From Plotosus lineatus (Eukaryota > Chordata > Actinopteri > Siluriformes > Plotosidae), in contig CM045746.1 in the NCBI GenBank assembly GCA_024760905.1, forward strand, positions 10,011,966 through 10,075,965: a stretch of 64,000 nucleotides of DNA, written 5' to 3'. The first letter of the stretch is position 1. Each line of letters begins with the position of its first letter. The notes under the pieces are model-generated. The model had not been told where the DNA came from, ran no database searches, and worked only from the letters and a program-made list of their open reading frames with translations. The position numbers and the translations under genes are program-made. Positions 1 through 58,042 of this stretch are shown piece after piece.

Positions 1-25
1 TAATCTAAATAGACAGCTCATTTCT

Positions 26-28
<3 letters not shown>

Positions 29-91
<63 letters not shown>
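29..91. repeat. (CA)n microsatellite
   Basis: About 31 uninterrupted CA units near the window edge. No gene lies between it and the first inverted-repeat element. Confidence 0.98.
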
Positions 92-94
<3 letters not shown>

Positions 95-242
95 GACTCA
101 AGTGACAGGAAATTGACGTGAAACAAAGTTTGTGTTTTGTACGTTTGTACGGTCTTAGTCACAGAACCGTCTTGTAAAAGTAAAATAACTCGAAGTACGT
201 GATTATAAATTCACTCGTTCTGTCAAATGAGTCGAATTAATA

Positions 243-601
243 CCCCCATTTCACTGGAGCACGGCAGACTCACGGAAGCAAAAATGTTGTCATCCGCAAA
301 CATTCCGCAATTATTCCCTCAGCTTCCGTGTCATTCCGTGTCATTCCGTAGTTATTCCTCCAGTCTTCCTCCACTTCCGTATACGGAATTTTTTCCCGTG
401 AGTGTTCCATGGGGTCACTTTGCTGTACTTTGGCGTACCTGTGCCGCACATGCCGTGGACGTTCCGAGAGTGTAAGAATTTCCACTTTTCCGTAGGATTT
501 GCACCCGTTTTATGTGTAAAAATGCCGAAGCTCTTCCGTAGACTGTGTTCCGCGCCTTTCCGCCACGATCATAGCGTGCCGTGCTCCAGTGAAATGGGGG
601 G
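243..601. mobile_element. Non-autonomous inverted-repeat element (MITE), family unassigned
   Basis: The two ends are inverted copies: CCCC followed by ATTTCACTGGAGCACGGCA at the left, and its reverse complement at the right. TA dinucleotides flank both ends (241-242 and 602-603), which would fit a TA target duplication. The inside is rich in TTCCG-type words and has no credible protein. A partial second copy lies at 1596-1684. Confidence 0.65.
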
Positions 602-639
602 TATAACACAATTTTTTATACCTTGAATTTTTTGCTACA

Positions 640-1050
640 ACAACTGCGGGCTGCTTCAAGAGGATTCCAGACTCACAACGCAAATTGGATAAGTCGGCGG
701 CAGCTGTCGTCCAGGAGCAATACCACAGTTGATGACGGCAGCCAGGTGGATCTGGGAACTTTGTTACAGAAGGCAACCAATGAACAGTGTGTTGTATGCA
801 AGAAGTTCTAAGAAAGGCAGAGGACTGAAAATCCATCAGAAGAAGAGGGATTATCTGGTCTGGTGGCAATAGCTGCTGGCGGCGCCAGGCCGGGGGGTAC
901 CACCGGAAGTCGCCGAAACCCATGCTCATAGAAGTAACCCGGCCTGGTCGGTGGCTGACGAGGACCAGAATCCCTATCAGTCCGTGTCTGCCTTTGAGAA
1001 GACTGGGCCACCATGGGAGCATTAGGCTGGCCCAGGTAGGTTAGTTTAAC
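640..1050 (+). pseudogene. Degraded 5' ORF fragment of a non-LTR retrotransposon (tentative)
   Basis: Reading frames on the plus strand give a CVVCKKF segment and, after a frame change near 810, GRGLKIHQKK. Together these resemble the C2H2-type zinc finger found at the N-terminus of some fish non-LTR retrotransposon proteins. The frame is broken by stops. It could be a 5' piece of the same LINE family whose 3' part lies at 19780-22040, but no overlap exists to prove this. Confidence 0.35.
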
Positions 1051-1100
1051 TAACTTTATTATTCCTTAAAAAAGACTGAACTAAAAGAGATGCTCTAGAA

Positions 1101-1432
1101 CAGGGGTCACCAACCTTTTTGAAACTGAGAGCTACTTCTTGGGTACCAATTAGTGCGAAGGGCTACCATGTCGATTCACACCTCTGAAATTACAAATTTA
1201 CTCAATTTACCTTTAATTATATGTTATTATTAATAATTAATGATATTCATCTATGTGAAGATATTGATTTGATTTAAAATATATTCAAAAAAATTAGATG
1301 CAGCTCAATGGAGAGTGGCGTTATGGAGCCGTGGGCCTGTCCTAAAAATAGCAGTGAACAGGTCCTTGCGGGCAACTTATATTGTCCTTGCGGGCTACCT
1401 GGTGCCCACGGGCACCACGTTGGTGATCCCTG
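1101..1432. mobile_element. hAT-type MITE with 8-bp target duplication
   Basis: The 332-bp element starts CAGGGGTCACCAACCTTTTT and ends GTTGGTGATCCCTG, an imperfect inverted repeat. It is flanked by direct copies of CTCTAGAA at 1093-1100 and 1433-1440. Eight-base duplications and CAGGG-type ends are typical of hAT transposons. There is no transposase inside. Confidence 0.85.
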
Positions 1433-1595
1433 CTCTAGAATGTTCTGTGAATTCACAGTGAATAAACATTTATTAAATTAAAGCGTTACTGAGTTTAAGT
1501 AACTTTTAAATCCATCTCATTGACTCCTTCTCTTCCAGAGCGGTGGAATGACCTGTAGATTTTATTCTGTGTTCAAACAGTAAATAAACTAATAT

Positions 1596-1684
1596 CCCCG
1601 TTTCACTGGAGCGCGGAATGCAAGGATCATGGCGGAAAGGCACGGAACGCACTCTGCGGAGGAGCTTCGGCATTTTTACACGGA
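1596..1684 (-). mobile_element. Partial second copy of the 243-601 MITE family
   Basis: It starts CCCCGTTTCACTGGAGCGCG and continues through GGCGGAAAGGC, GGAGCTTCGGCATTTTTACA, which matches the reverse complement of the right end of the 243-601 element. The other end is missing. From 1685 to 2484 I see no gene. Confidence 0.6.
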
Positions 1685-2484
1685 GCTTTTAAAGCTTTTA
1701 AATGGCTATGTTTTTCTAGCACAAAGCAAACATCAACAGTGTTAAATTCACATTAAAAATAATTACTGTCTGACAGAGTTTATAATATGAACATTACTGA
1801 ATTAGATCAAATTATTATTGAATGTTGCTCCTATAGTATTAAACTACGGAACTGTATCTCTTCTTTGCACTTAACATCGATGTAACCTATACAGTTATAC
1901 AGTGGGTGTATTTTCCCCACAATGCCCTACGCAGCACCATTCTGATGATCGTCAAACAGTGCACTCGATTTTCAGGTCGGACCTCATGAACGTCAGACTA
2001 TAAATTCCGGGCTCGTTTATCTGGATGAACTACAGCTCAGCCTATCCACGCAACGTTCCCTCCTTGATCCCTAATCCGATCACTGGTGCTGAAATATTAT
2101 TAATCACCAACTTGGCTGTGGTTCATTGAGACAGTGCTTGAGTCATAATACAAATGACAGTCCAACCCCATCCCTACATCCGAAGCTTTAAACCCTGCTA
2201 ATGCCCTGCACCCCAAATAATCATACAGGGAACTGTCACTGATTTCATTTGTACCTTTGCCTTGATTGAGAACCTTTGGAGTTTTATGGTAATGGATGTT
2301 ATGTACCACCGCGAGGTTGGAACAGCCTATAATATGCACGATGGGTTGAAATTGCTTAATCGTTTTAAATACTGCATGCGTATCCAGGTGATGCCCTATA
2401 GGGAAGCAAAATGGCCACATTTACCCAGAATGCATAGAGTTTATACTTAAAAGGAGGTTGACTCCTTATACAGTTTATACAACA

Positions 2485-4261
2485 CAGTGATCCCTCGCTA
2501 CTTCGCGCTTCAATTCATGTGGCTTCAGTGCATCGTGTTTTTAAAAAAAAAATATTTATTGAATTAAAAAAATAAGGAAATTAAGGAAGAATAAGAGAAA
2601 AGTTCAGGAAAATGCTGCAAAACAAGGCCAATTATGCAAAAATCCACAAACAAACATAAACAAAAACAACCCAAAAACCCCCCATCAAAACTACTTACAT
2701 TTTTATATGAGGTGCGCATCTGTGCACACGTGTGTCTGTATGTGTGTGTGTATTTATATTTTATTTACATCTTATGAATTATTTTTGAATGTTTATTTGT
2801 TATTATAAGCATTCATAGTGTTGAATATGTATTTATTGATATTATATACACATATGCATGGGACATGTAAAGTTGATGAGCCATACAATGAAGCTATGGG
2901 AAAGAATAGTGGAAGCAAGACTAAGGGCAGAGGTCAGCATTTGTGAACAACAGTTTGGTTTCATGCCCAGAAAGAGCACCACAGATGCAGTGTTTGCTTT
3001 GAGGATGTTAATAGAGAAGTACAGAGAAGGTCAGAAGGAGCTGCATTGTGCCTTTGTGGATCTGGAGAAAGCATATGACAGGGTGCCGAGAGAAGAACTG
3101 TGGTATTGTATGAGGAAGTCTGGAGTGGCAGAGAAGTATGTTAGAGTGGTGCAGGACATGTATGATAGATGTAAGACAGTGGTGAGGTGTGCTGTCGGTG
3201 TGACAGAAGAGTTCAAGGTGGAGGTGGGACTGCATCAAGGGTCAGCTCTCAGCCCCTTCTTGTTTGCTATGGTGATGGACAGGCTAACAGATGAGGTTAG
3301 ACAAGAATCTCCATGGACTATGATGTTTGCAGATGACATAGTGATCTGTAGTGAGAGCAGAGACCGAGTGGAGGAAAATCTAGAGAGGTGGAGGTATGCC
3401 CTGGAAAGGAGGGGATTGAAGGTTAGTCTTAGTAAGACAGAATACATGTGTGTGAACGACAAGGACCCAAGAGGAACTTTGAGGTTACAGGGGCAGAGAT
3501 AAAGAAGGTGGAGGATTTTAAGTACTTAGGCTCAACAATCCAGAGCAATGGAGAGTGTGGAAAAGAGGTGAAGAAGCGGCGTGCAGGCAGGTTGGAATGG
3601 GTGGAGAAAAGTGTCGGTGTGATGTGTGATAGGAGAGTATCGGCAAGAATGAAGGGAAAAGTGTACAAGACGGTGATGAGGCCAGCAATGTTGTATGGTT
3701 TAGAGACAGTGGCCCTGGGGAAAAGACAGGAGTCAGAGTTGGAGGTAGCAGAGATGAAAATGTTGAGGTTCTCTTTGGGAGTAACGAGGATGGATAGGAT
3801 CAGAAATGAGTACATCAGAGGGACAGCACATGTTAGATGTTTTGGAGACAAAGTCAGAGAGGCTAGATTGAGATGGTTTGGACATGTACAGAGGAGGGAT
3901 AGTGAGTATATTGGTCGTAGGATGCTGAGGTTGGAACTACCAGGCAAAAGGCCCAGAGGAAGACCAAAGAGAAGATTTATGGATGCGGTGAAGGCGGACA
4001 TGAAGGTCGTTGGAGTAAGAGTAGAAGATGCAGAGGATAGGGAGAGATGGAGGCAGATCATTTGCTGTGGCGACCCCTGAAGGGAACAGCCGAAAGGAAA
4101 AGAAGAAGAAGATGCATGGGACATGTCTTACATGACATACGTCATGTGACATGTCTTATGTAACATACGGCAGTCAGGGGGGTTGATCCTACTTTGTGGA
4201 ATTCAGCGGTCGCGGGGGGATCTCGGTCTCAGTTAATCGCGGAAAGTGAGGGATGCCCGTA
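2485..4261. mobile_element. Tigger-like MITE, copy A, interrupted by an RTE insertion
   Basis: The left end reads CAGTGATCCCTCGCTACTTC and the right end reads, on the opposite strand, ATCCCTCACTTTCCGCGATT, so both ends share the ATCCCTC inverted-repeat core. The inside (2540-2860) matches copies B (6120-7300) and C (46254-46749). The RTE fragment at 2869-4111 interrupts it. No transposase is present. Confidence 0.7.
2869..4111 (+). pseudogene. 5'-truncated RTE-type LINE copy (reverse transcriptase)
   Basis: The plus strand encodes the C-terminal half of a non-LTR reverse transcriptase: the FVDLEKAYDRVPREE motif, a GLHQGSALSPFLFAMVMDRL block, the catalytic FADDIVICSE box, and the C-terminal KYLGST...RCFGHVQRR-type region. 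The frame breaks near 3500, where the second reading frame takes over to 4080. The copy ends in GACCCCTGAAGGGAACAGCC and a (GAA)n tail. It is flanked by a 15-bp duplication, ATGCATGGGACATGT, at 2854-2868 and 4112-4126, so it is one clean 5'-truncated insertion into copy A of the MITE. Any ATG at 2858 belongs to the target, not to the element. Confidence 0.9.
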
Positions 4262-4759
4262 TTACTGATTTCAAAGTTTATTATTTGGTACTGTCTGCTA
4301 CAGATCTGTCATGTAAGATCTATCTTACGTGATATGAGGGAGAGTATTGGCGTGTGGTAATGGTGCCGTAATTGTTCAACGTGTCCGATGTCAATGATTG
4401 GATAAATCAATATAACAATTCCAGAAATTATTTTGTGGTGTTTAACCAATCAGAAACGAGATGATATAGGGAATGAATAATAATGGTTATGTGGTGTAAT
4501 ACTGCAACATCATTTTACATAATGTATGCACAGGGAGCTGTATATACCCCCGCGAGCTAATTGTAGGCTTATAATTAAAAACACGCCAAGCTTTGTGATG
4601 AATGACTTTTCCTTGTCGAATCGCTACAGAGGGAAATTCAACACAGTTAAAGAACTTCACGCTGCAGGTGTTCGTTCAGCAGGACTGTGGAGTCAATGTG
4701 AAGATACTGTCAGACTTAAAGACAATACAAACGTCAGCAGGCGAACAGGTGGATAGGAA

Positions 4760-4763
<4 letters not shown>

Positions 4764-4818
<55 letters not shown>
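4764..4818. repeat. (TG)n microsatellite just upstream of the glrb ATG
   Basis: About 27 TG units end 17 bases before the start codon. It lies either in the 5' UTR or in an intron ending with the candidate acceptor ATGCAG at 4818-4823. Confidence 0.95.
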
Positions 4819-4819
<1 letters not shown>

Positions 4820-4834
4820 TGCAGGTGTTCAGTC

Positions 4835-50716
<45,882 letters not shown>

Positions 50717-50779
<63 letters not shown>
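50717..50779. repeat. (TG)n microsatellite in the glrb 3' UTR
   Basis: About 31 TG units begin three bases after the TGA stop. Confidence 0.95.
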
Positions 50780-50780
<1 letters not shown>

Positions 50781-51239
50781 TGTGTGTGGGTTAAATTCTG
50801 TGCATGCATGACTTCCAGGACAAGGTTTCCTGCATGCACCAAGTATTTAAGATTCCCAATATCTGGCATTTCTACCTCATAATGAAACTGAGTCATTAAC
50901 TATGAGGTGTTTAAAGATTGCTGATGCAGCAAATATATCCGATCCAAATTAGGCTTGTGTGATATACAATTTTTTTTCTGTATGAAAAAAGCAATGAATA
51001 GCCTTAAAAATACAGATTACTTTTTTTTTTTGTGGTCAGGTACTGCTTGCTGGCAATTGCATAATCTCAGCTGGATTTTTCTGGGGTGTTTCTCCAGTTA
51101 TGCACATTAAACAAACTAATATAATTCCATATAAATAACACATCATCAGTCCCACACAGCCTGGAATAGTTCTGAATTTCTCATGCTAGGTAAATCACGT
51201 ACACAAATTTAACATTCATAAAATCGAAATATTCTTCAT

Positions 51240-51560
51240 TTACTGTGTGAGAGGGTGACATGGTGGTGTAGTTATTAGTGCGTCCGCCTGACAGGAAGAA
51301 GGTCCTGGGTGTGATTCCCAGCCTCGGGTTCAGGAAAGTTCATGGAAGTTCTCCTCATTCTGGGTTTCATACAGGTGCCCTGGTTTCCTCCCATAGTCCA
51401 AAATCATTCACATTAGGCTTCTTGGCTGTTCCACATTGATCGTAAGTTGTGAGTGTGAATGTTTGTGTGTGTGTTACCCTGTGACAGCTCTTCAGGGTGT
51501 ACCCCGCCTTCACACAGTGTCAACTGAGATTGGCACCAGTCTTCCCGAGACCCGAGAGGA
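51240..51560 (+). repeat. Dispersed repeat family F, plus orientation
   Basis: It starts GGGTGACATGGTGGTGTAGT with a tRNA-like lead, then CAGGAAGAAGGTCCTGGGTG, CTCCCATAGTCCAAAATCAT and CTTCAGGGTGTACCCCGCCT. This is the reverse complement of the copies at 8826 and 53150. Confidence 0.65.
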
Positions 51561-53149
51561 TAAATACAACTATAAATAACGGGGGAAAAACGTACAGTTT
51601 TTCACAACATCCTAAAAAGTATGACGAGAACTACATGATATGGCCTTCACATTTTTCAAGGATATCATTGAGAGTGTCACACTTTCAAAACGTAAAAATA
51701 AAATAGAAAAATCTTGTTCACATGCTTTTTGCGATGTTTCTGTGTAGTGTGTATATTATATCAGTTGTTCAGATGGATCACCGAAAAGTCCTGCTATACT
51801 CCTCACCTTCCGCACAAAATTGTGAAATATCACACAAGCCTAATCTTTATTCAAGCAGATTGTATAGATGCTTCCTTTTATTGTGGTTCTCCAAAATGAT
51901 TGGCACCTTCAAAAAATGTGCACTTGGTGTCCCTGAGGACCACCTACAGACCTACGGTTAGAACCAAGAACAGTGTGTGAAATTATGCAAATAATTTAAA
52001 ATGTGATTATTTTTAACTTTTAGCATTTATTTATTTAACATCTAATCATCTCCATCACATCGTGGTGGTATGGAGACAAAATATGTCCAGAAATATGCAT
52101 CACGGTATAATAACGATCATGTCCAGTCTTCCATGGTGTAATTGGTTTATTCTTAAGAAAGCAATACATTGAAAGATAATATATAAACTGTAGTATAATT
52201 CCAGCGTCCTTGAACGCATGACTTTGCAAAGTGAGAAAAAAAAACCACCCTGACTCGTTTCTGAGCTGCTTCTATGATTTCAGACCATTTTCCATCTGTG
52301 TGGACCCCTTTTTAAATTTTATTTGCATCTGTGTACTGACCCAAATTCATTGGAAACTATGTTACCATTTACTTAAATGCTGACTGGGCATTTCTGTGGC
52401 TTATTATTAACTCATGGTTTTCTCTGCTGAGCTGGTTGTGTTCTGCATGTTCCCAGAAGGCCGTGTGTTTTGGACGAGTGTGTATAAAAAGGACCTGCTG
52501 TTATAATAAAGAGCTTCGTTCAACATTGAGGACCTTTCGGGGCTCTTCTTTCACGGTGTGTATTATTAAAGACATTTCCATAATTTTTAGGTTTCTTTTC
52601 CCTTTCTGGGATTCAGTTATCATGATCATGGTGTCCATGTGTAGCTAAAATCAGCACAACTGACACTCATTTGTTTATAATTACTCTGAACTTTTCAACA
52701 CCCAATGCTGACAGTGCTGGGTTTTCCTCGCAGACGCACTCCATTACGATTTAAAATGTGAGTGATGTTAGAAAAGAGCTGCTAAAAGGTGTGAGTCAAA
52801 CACACTTATGTCCAATAATCACTAAATGCCAAGGAAAAAGGTGTTCATATAAAAACGAATCACCGACCAGGGCTAATATAAATACAACCAGCCATTCACA
52901 CGCATATTCACATTCATGGGAAATTTAAAGTAGCCAGTCAACCGAACTTTGATTTCTTTGGACTGTGGTATGAAATCATGAACTCTGGTTCACTACAGTC
53001 AGAGAAAAGTCAAATTAGCTGTTGATTCATGAGAAAGGACTGTTAAGTGTGTATACATCTCAATTCACCAATGTACTTGCTCCCTCTGCTGTTTGTACAA
53101 GGTACTACAACCACAATATAAACAGAAAACTTAATTCTTGGTGACACTT
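51561..53149. other. Downstream DNA without recognised gene
   Basis: It includes AATAAA words (for example 51697-51702), one of which could end the glrb 3' UTR, but I cannot choose between them. No coding frame stands out. Confidence 0.45.
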
Positions 53150-53490
53150 AATTTCCAGGCTTGGAAACGTCTCACTCTCACATTCTCTCATTTTCCAAGC
53201 TTGAAAGGAGGCTGGTGCCTTTCTCAGACAGCAATGGGTGAAGGCAGGGAATACCATGAACATCTTGCCAGGCCAATGGAGGGCAAGTCACACACAACCA
53301 TTCACACTGGGGGGCAATTTGGAACAGTTAGGTAGCCTAATATGCAAAACTTTGGATTGTGGGAGGAAACCCACACAAGCACAAGGAGAGCATGCACACC
53401 CCACACATAAATGCACATACTCAGGACTTGAAGCCAGGACCTTCTTGCTGTGAGACACATGTATTAACCATTACGCTACAATGATGCCCA
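53150..53490 (-). repeat. Dispersed repeat family F
   Basis: It follows the family pattern: CAATGGGTGAAGGCAGGGAA, CTTGCCAGGCCAATGGAGGG, GGATTGTGGGAGGAAACCCA, AGGACCTTCTTGCTGTGAGA. Confidence 0.65.
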
Positions 53491-53524
53491 TCTGGCAACA
53501 TGAACCAGAAAAGCCAGGTTAGCT

Positions 53525-53870
53525 ATATATTATTTATTCATTTTATGAACCGCTTAATCCTAATTAGGGTCTTGGGGAGGCTGGCGCCGATCTCAGCTGA
53601 CTCTGTGTGCAAAGGCAGCGTATACCCTGGACAGCTTGCCAGGCCATTAGAGGGCAGAAACATACTGACGACTATGCAGCTACTCCTGACGAAAGTCAGC
53701 AATGGTTCTTTTACATGAACCTCTCATCACAGAAAGTGAGAGACATAGCTGGACTTTGATAACCCAGTTAGCTTCACTTGGGGGAAAACGGAAAACTGTT
53801 CACAGTGGAACTTGAACCCCCAATCTTGGGATCGGTAGTCCAGCATCTTACCATCAGACCTCCACCGTCC
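53525..53870 (-). mobile_element. Type 1 SINE
   Basis: The plus strand begins at the SINE 3' end (GAACCGCTTAATCCTAATTA) and finishes at a decayed tRNA-like head (CCATCAGACCTCCACCGTCC). Confidence 0.8.
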
Positions 53871-53962
53871 CAGGTATGTATCACCAGGACATTTTTTTTC
53901 CTTGGAACTACTGGAGCTTCCTGGAGTTTTAAACGTGACCTCCGTTCACCCCTACCTATTGT

Positions 53963-55450
53963 TATCAACTTACATTTACTGCATTTAACAGACGCTCTTA
54001 TCCAGAGCAACTTAGAGAAGTGCCGTAAAGTATCAGTGAATATATTCTTGTACTGGTTTGTTAGAACACAAGACGAAGTATACCGGCAGTCAAACTCAGA
54101 TGGTAGGTGTTGTGTGTGGGTTTTTGTGTGTTTGTGTGTGTGGTGTGTGTGTTTGTATACAGCATCGTGCTTAATCTAAGTACTGCTGAAAAAGGCATGT
54201 TTTCAGCCTTTGTTTGAAGATACGCAGTGACTCAGCTGTTTCGATGTTCAGAGGAAGTTCATTCCATCACCTTGGAGCCAAAATAAAGAATAGTTTAGAT
54301 GCATTTTCCCCTTGTCCCTTGATAGAGGGAGGGATCAGTCTTGCAGTGCCCGAGGATCTGAGGGAACGCGGTGCAGTGTGAGGTGTGAAAAGTGCTTTTA
54401 GCAGGAAGGTGCAGGTTCCTTTTTGGCTTTGTAGGCAAGCATTAGTGTTTTAAATCAAATGTGAGCAGCTACAGGAAGCCAGTGGAGAGGCCTTCCTAGA
54501 AAGAAATGGAAGAATCCTTCAGATATTAAAGAGAAGAAATTGACATGATCAAGAAAGATTAGTGATATGAGAAGAGAAGGACAGGCACTTATCTATGGTT
54601 ACTCCAAGACTTTGTGCAGTGTCTGAAGGAGTGATCACAGCTTTGTCCAAAGAGATTGCAAGATGTTGATGTGGAGATGAGTCATCTGGGATAAACAGCA
54701 ATTCAGTCCTGCTGGTATTAACCATCAGCTGGTGAGCTGCCATCCGTGAGGAGATACTTGCCAGGCATGTAGAGATCCTATCTGAAACATCAGTATCTGA
54801 GAAAAGAGAGAAAAATTTCAGTGTCTTCTGCATAGCAGTGGTATGAGAACCCATATGAGGATATGACATCACCAAGGGACTTTGTATCAATAGAGAACAG
54901 AAGTGGACCAAGAACTGAGCCCTGGGGAACACCAGTTGAAATTTGGCGTTGACCTCATATGAGCAACCTTCCAGGTGGGAAGCAAGCCACTGCCATGCTT
55001 CACCAAATTCCTAGACTCTTAAGGGTGGAAAAGAGAGTCTTGTGGTTGACTGTGTGAAATGCTGCTGAAAGGTCGAGCAGGATGAGGAAAGATGACATAA
55101 TGGCTGATCTTGCAGCATGTAGCTTCTCTGTGACAGCCAAGAGTGCAGTCTCTGTGGAATGTGCTGCTTTGAAGCCACATTGATTATGGTCAAGGAGGTT
55201 ATTCTGCAAAAGATAGAAAGACATTTGGTTATAAACAATGCATTTAAGAATTTTAGAAAGGAAAGAAAGAAGTGATACTGGCCTGTAGTTTCTGATGTCC
55301 AATAGATCCAGAGAGAGTTTCTTTAAGTTGGGTAAAACTCTGGCTCTTTTGAATGCTGTTGGTACATGACCAGATGATATGAAGTTATTTACAACTTGAA
55401 TATTCTAGCTACTTGTCTCCTAGATGAGATTGGGAAAGGAATTTTGGAGA
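53963..55450 (-). pseudogene. Minus-strand LINE of the CR1/L2 group, decayed
   Basis: From 55302 down the minus strand encodes NYRPVSLLSFLSKILKCIVY, GFKAAHSTETALLAVTEKLH and LLDLSAAFHTVNHKTL, then at 54932-54549 [30 protein letters not shown] (the decayed catalytic region) and MAAHQLMVNTSRTELLFIPD. The 3' end on plus is GCATTTAACAGACGCTCTTA followed by TCCAGAGCAACTT, a common LINE 3' tail in fish. The catalytic Asp pair is not preserved. Confidence 0.75.
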
Positions 55451-55769
55451 ACAAGAGCTCATACTCCACTATTGATGCCAAGAAAATGTAAACTAGAAAA
55501 CTCCAGTAATTGCAAAGTAAAGAACACTGAGGTCCAGAAGCCACAGGAAGTAACATCTTAAATAAAGAAAATGATCCAGGTCTACTGCATGGGGAAACTG
55601 TGAATCTCATTTATATTTGCCATAAATTAAAGGAATATAACATCACTGGAAGTAATTTTTAAAGGTCACACATTGCACCTTTAATCCAACCTGTAGAATC
55701 AATTAATTTTACAAATCAACACGATTCATATAACAGTAATATTGGTATACAAGTCTTTTGCATTAATCG

Positions 55770-55771
55770 AG

Positions 55772-55849
<78 letters not shown>

Positions 55850-55850
55850 C
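55770..55850. repeat. (CT)n(AT)n(AG)n compound microsatellite
   Basis: CT, TA and GA runs adjoin and could fold on themselves. It precedes a SINE. Confidence 0.93.
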
Positions 55851-55856
55851 TATAAG

Positions 55857-56050
55857 GGGCAGTGGTGGTCCAGCGGTATAGGGTGCTGGATCGCTGATCC
55901 AAAGGTTGGGGGTTTGAGTCCCACTCTCCACAAGGTTGTCACTGTCGCCCCCCCCCCCCACCCCCCCGTGCAGCTAACTGGGTTATCAAAGGCCAGCCAT
56001 GTCTCCCACTGTCTATGGTGTGAGGCATGTAAAAGAACCATTGCTGACTT
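55857..56050 (+). mobile_element. 5' part of a type 1 SINE joined to a hAT remnant
   Basis: The head is GGCAGTGGTGGTCCAGCGGT and the body runs to AAGAACCATTGCTGACTT, where the SINE stops and hAT sequence (ATGAGTCGGGTGTG) starts. Confidence 0.8.
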
Positions 56051-58042
56051 CATGAATATGAGTCGGGTGTGTGCCTTGACCTCCGCCAAACCCCTGAGAC
56101 TGACTCACCGAACCCAGGTAAAGAAACACATTAACTTAGGTGCTGTACTGGAATAATAATTGAAATTTTTTTTTTTTCAAAAGGAACACTTCCTTAACCT
56201 GCACGGAGACGGGAATACAAGAACACAACGCTTCCTGAATTCATGGTGAAGAGAGCCAGATTCGATAAAAAGACTACTCTGCCTGCTCTCGGCTTTGTAC
56301 CCATCAACAAACCGATCCTCACAGCATCGTACGAACTTGCTTACCTGATCACAAAGCAAGGCAAACCACACACTATTCAGCAAAATTCAGCCTCCAACTC
56401 GCAGACATTTCTAATCTAAGCCAGCTTGCTGTATTTGTGCGCAATGTGAAAGACAACATGACAAAAGAAGATTTTTTATTTTATTTTGGAAGCCTCTTAC
56501 AACAACTAAGGTGGCCAATGTGAAGAAACTTATGGACAACTTTTTCAGAGACAACAATCTTTCGTAGGATATGGTTTCTGCAGTTTGTACGGATGGAGTT
56601 CTAGTCATGCTTGGAAGAAAATCTGGTTTTGGTGCATTAGTGAAAACCAATGCACCACACATCGTTGTTACACATTGTATTCTGCACAGGCATGAGTTGG
56701 CAACAAAAACCTTGCCTCCAGAAATGGAAGAAGTATTAAAAGTCATAGTGGAATGTGTGAACTATGTGCGAAATAGTGCTCTGAGGCACACCATCTTCAG
56801 TGAGCTGTGTAAAGAAATGAACTCTGAATTCGAGGTACTTCTGTACCATTCTAATGTACAGTGATTATCCCGGCGACAGGTGCAGAATTGTGTTTTTGCC
56901 ATGCGTGAGGAATTAGCCCTGTGTTTGCAAGAGCACCACCATCTTCATGCAGATTGCTTTAAAAATTCTAAATTCATTCTCAATTTAGCGTACATGGCTG
57001 ATATATTCGCAGCTCTCAATCATCTCAATCAGCAGATATACAGGATCATGGAGTCAACATCATTGAAGTGGAAGAAAACCTCAAGGCTTTTCAAAAAAGC
57101 TACTGTTATGGAAACGACGAACAGAGAACGTTAACTTCGCAAACTTTCCCCTGCTGGATGACTGTGTAAGTAAGATTGAAGATGTGTCTGGAATCGATGA
57201 CATTTCTGTACCCGCGGAACTGAATCAAGCAATTGCCACGCACTTAGAGGAGCTTGCACAGTCTCTAGACAGATACTTCCCTACAAGAGAGTCATATTAA
57301 GCATGAGTGAGACAACCCTTCACGTTTGATGTTGAGACCACAGATGTCAATGATGAATACCTTGACGAAATCATTGAAATTCAGCAGAGCCAGTTTTGAC
57401 AACTCTTCAGAACAATAACACTCTCAACGTATTGGTGTCGACAAATAGTAAAGTATTCTGTTCTTGCCAAGAAAGTCCTGAATTTTTTTATACCATTTGT
57501 GACAACACATCTTTGTGAACAATCCTTTTTGAGGATGCTGGACATAAAAACAAAGAAAAGGAACATACTTTGTTGTGAAAATGACATGAAAGTGACACTG
57601 TCCAAGGTGAAGCCACGCATTTCTGAACTGGTCTCTCAAAGGCAACAGCAGAAGTCACACTGATTTGCAGTAAAAATTCATTATTATTGTAGCCTGATGG
57701 AAATTATTGTCAAAAATAATAAGTAGCATAAATACAATAAGTGCCTTATTGAAAAGCTTAAGGTTAAAAATTAAAAACATTTTAGTGTGGTAGTATTAAA
57801 AAAAGTCATGTCTTTGTATAAAGGTCTGTAATTTGTTGTGAGTTCATACATTGTATTGGTTTTGTTCTTTGAACACAGTGAAGTTAATGCACGGTTCATT
57901 TTGGTTCCCCAGTGAAAACATATGCTTATGTCTTGAATTTGAAAAAAAACCCCATATTTTATTTTTCAATAAAGAAAGGTTCGGTGAATAAGCATATGAA
58001 ACTGGTGGGGTTCAGTACCTCCAAAAAGGCTAAGAACCACTG
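56050..58042 (+). mobile_element. Truncated autonomous-type hAT transposon
   Basis: The right end, on the minus strand from 58042, is CAGTGGTTCTTAGCCTTTTT, matching the MITE at 34955. Near the left, GAGTCGGGTGTG, GACCTCCGCC and GACTGACTCACCGAACCC match the other end of that MITE, but the last 15-20 bases are missing at the SINE junction. The transposase remnant lies between. Confidence 0.85.
56200..57663 (+). pseudogene. Broken hAT transposase (ZBED5-like)
   Basis: Pieces in different frames read in order: a TSYELAYLITKQGKPHTI-like block (56330), MVSAVCTDGVLVMLGRKSGF (with the catalytic CTDG Asp), VVTHCILHRHELATKTLP (56571-56864), CVFAMREELALCLQEHHHLH, LAYMADIFAALNHLNQQIY (56880-57134), FPLLDDCVSKIEDVSG (57140), and a C-terminal dimerisation part (LNFFIPFVTTHLCEQSFLRM, 57475-57540). 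In-frame stops and shifts occur at about 56566, 56863, 57133 and 57300. The order and motifs match the hAT family behind the domesticated ZBED5-type genes. It is a dead copy, not a host gene. Confidence 0.85.

Noticed and set aside
510..1022. 170-aa minus-strand frame
   Set aside because: It crosses a MITE end and a retrotransposon remnant read on the other strand; no domain.
4526..4760. 5' UTR exon of glrb with donor CAG|GTGGAT at 4749
   Set aside because: Position fits, but no supporting motif was seen; left unannotated.
56571..57134. A domesticated ZBED5-like host gene
   Set aside because: The transposase pieces are in different frames with several stops, and a hAT terminal repeat lies next to them.
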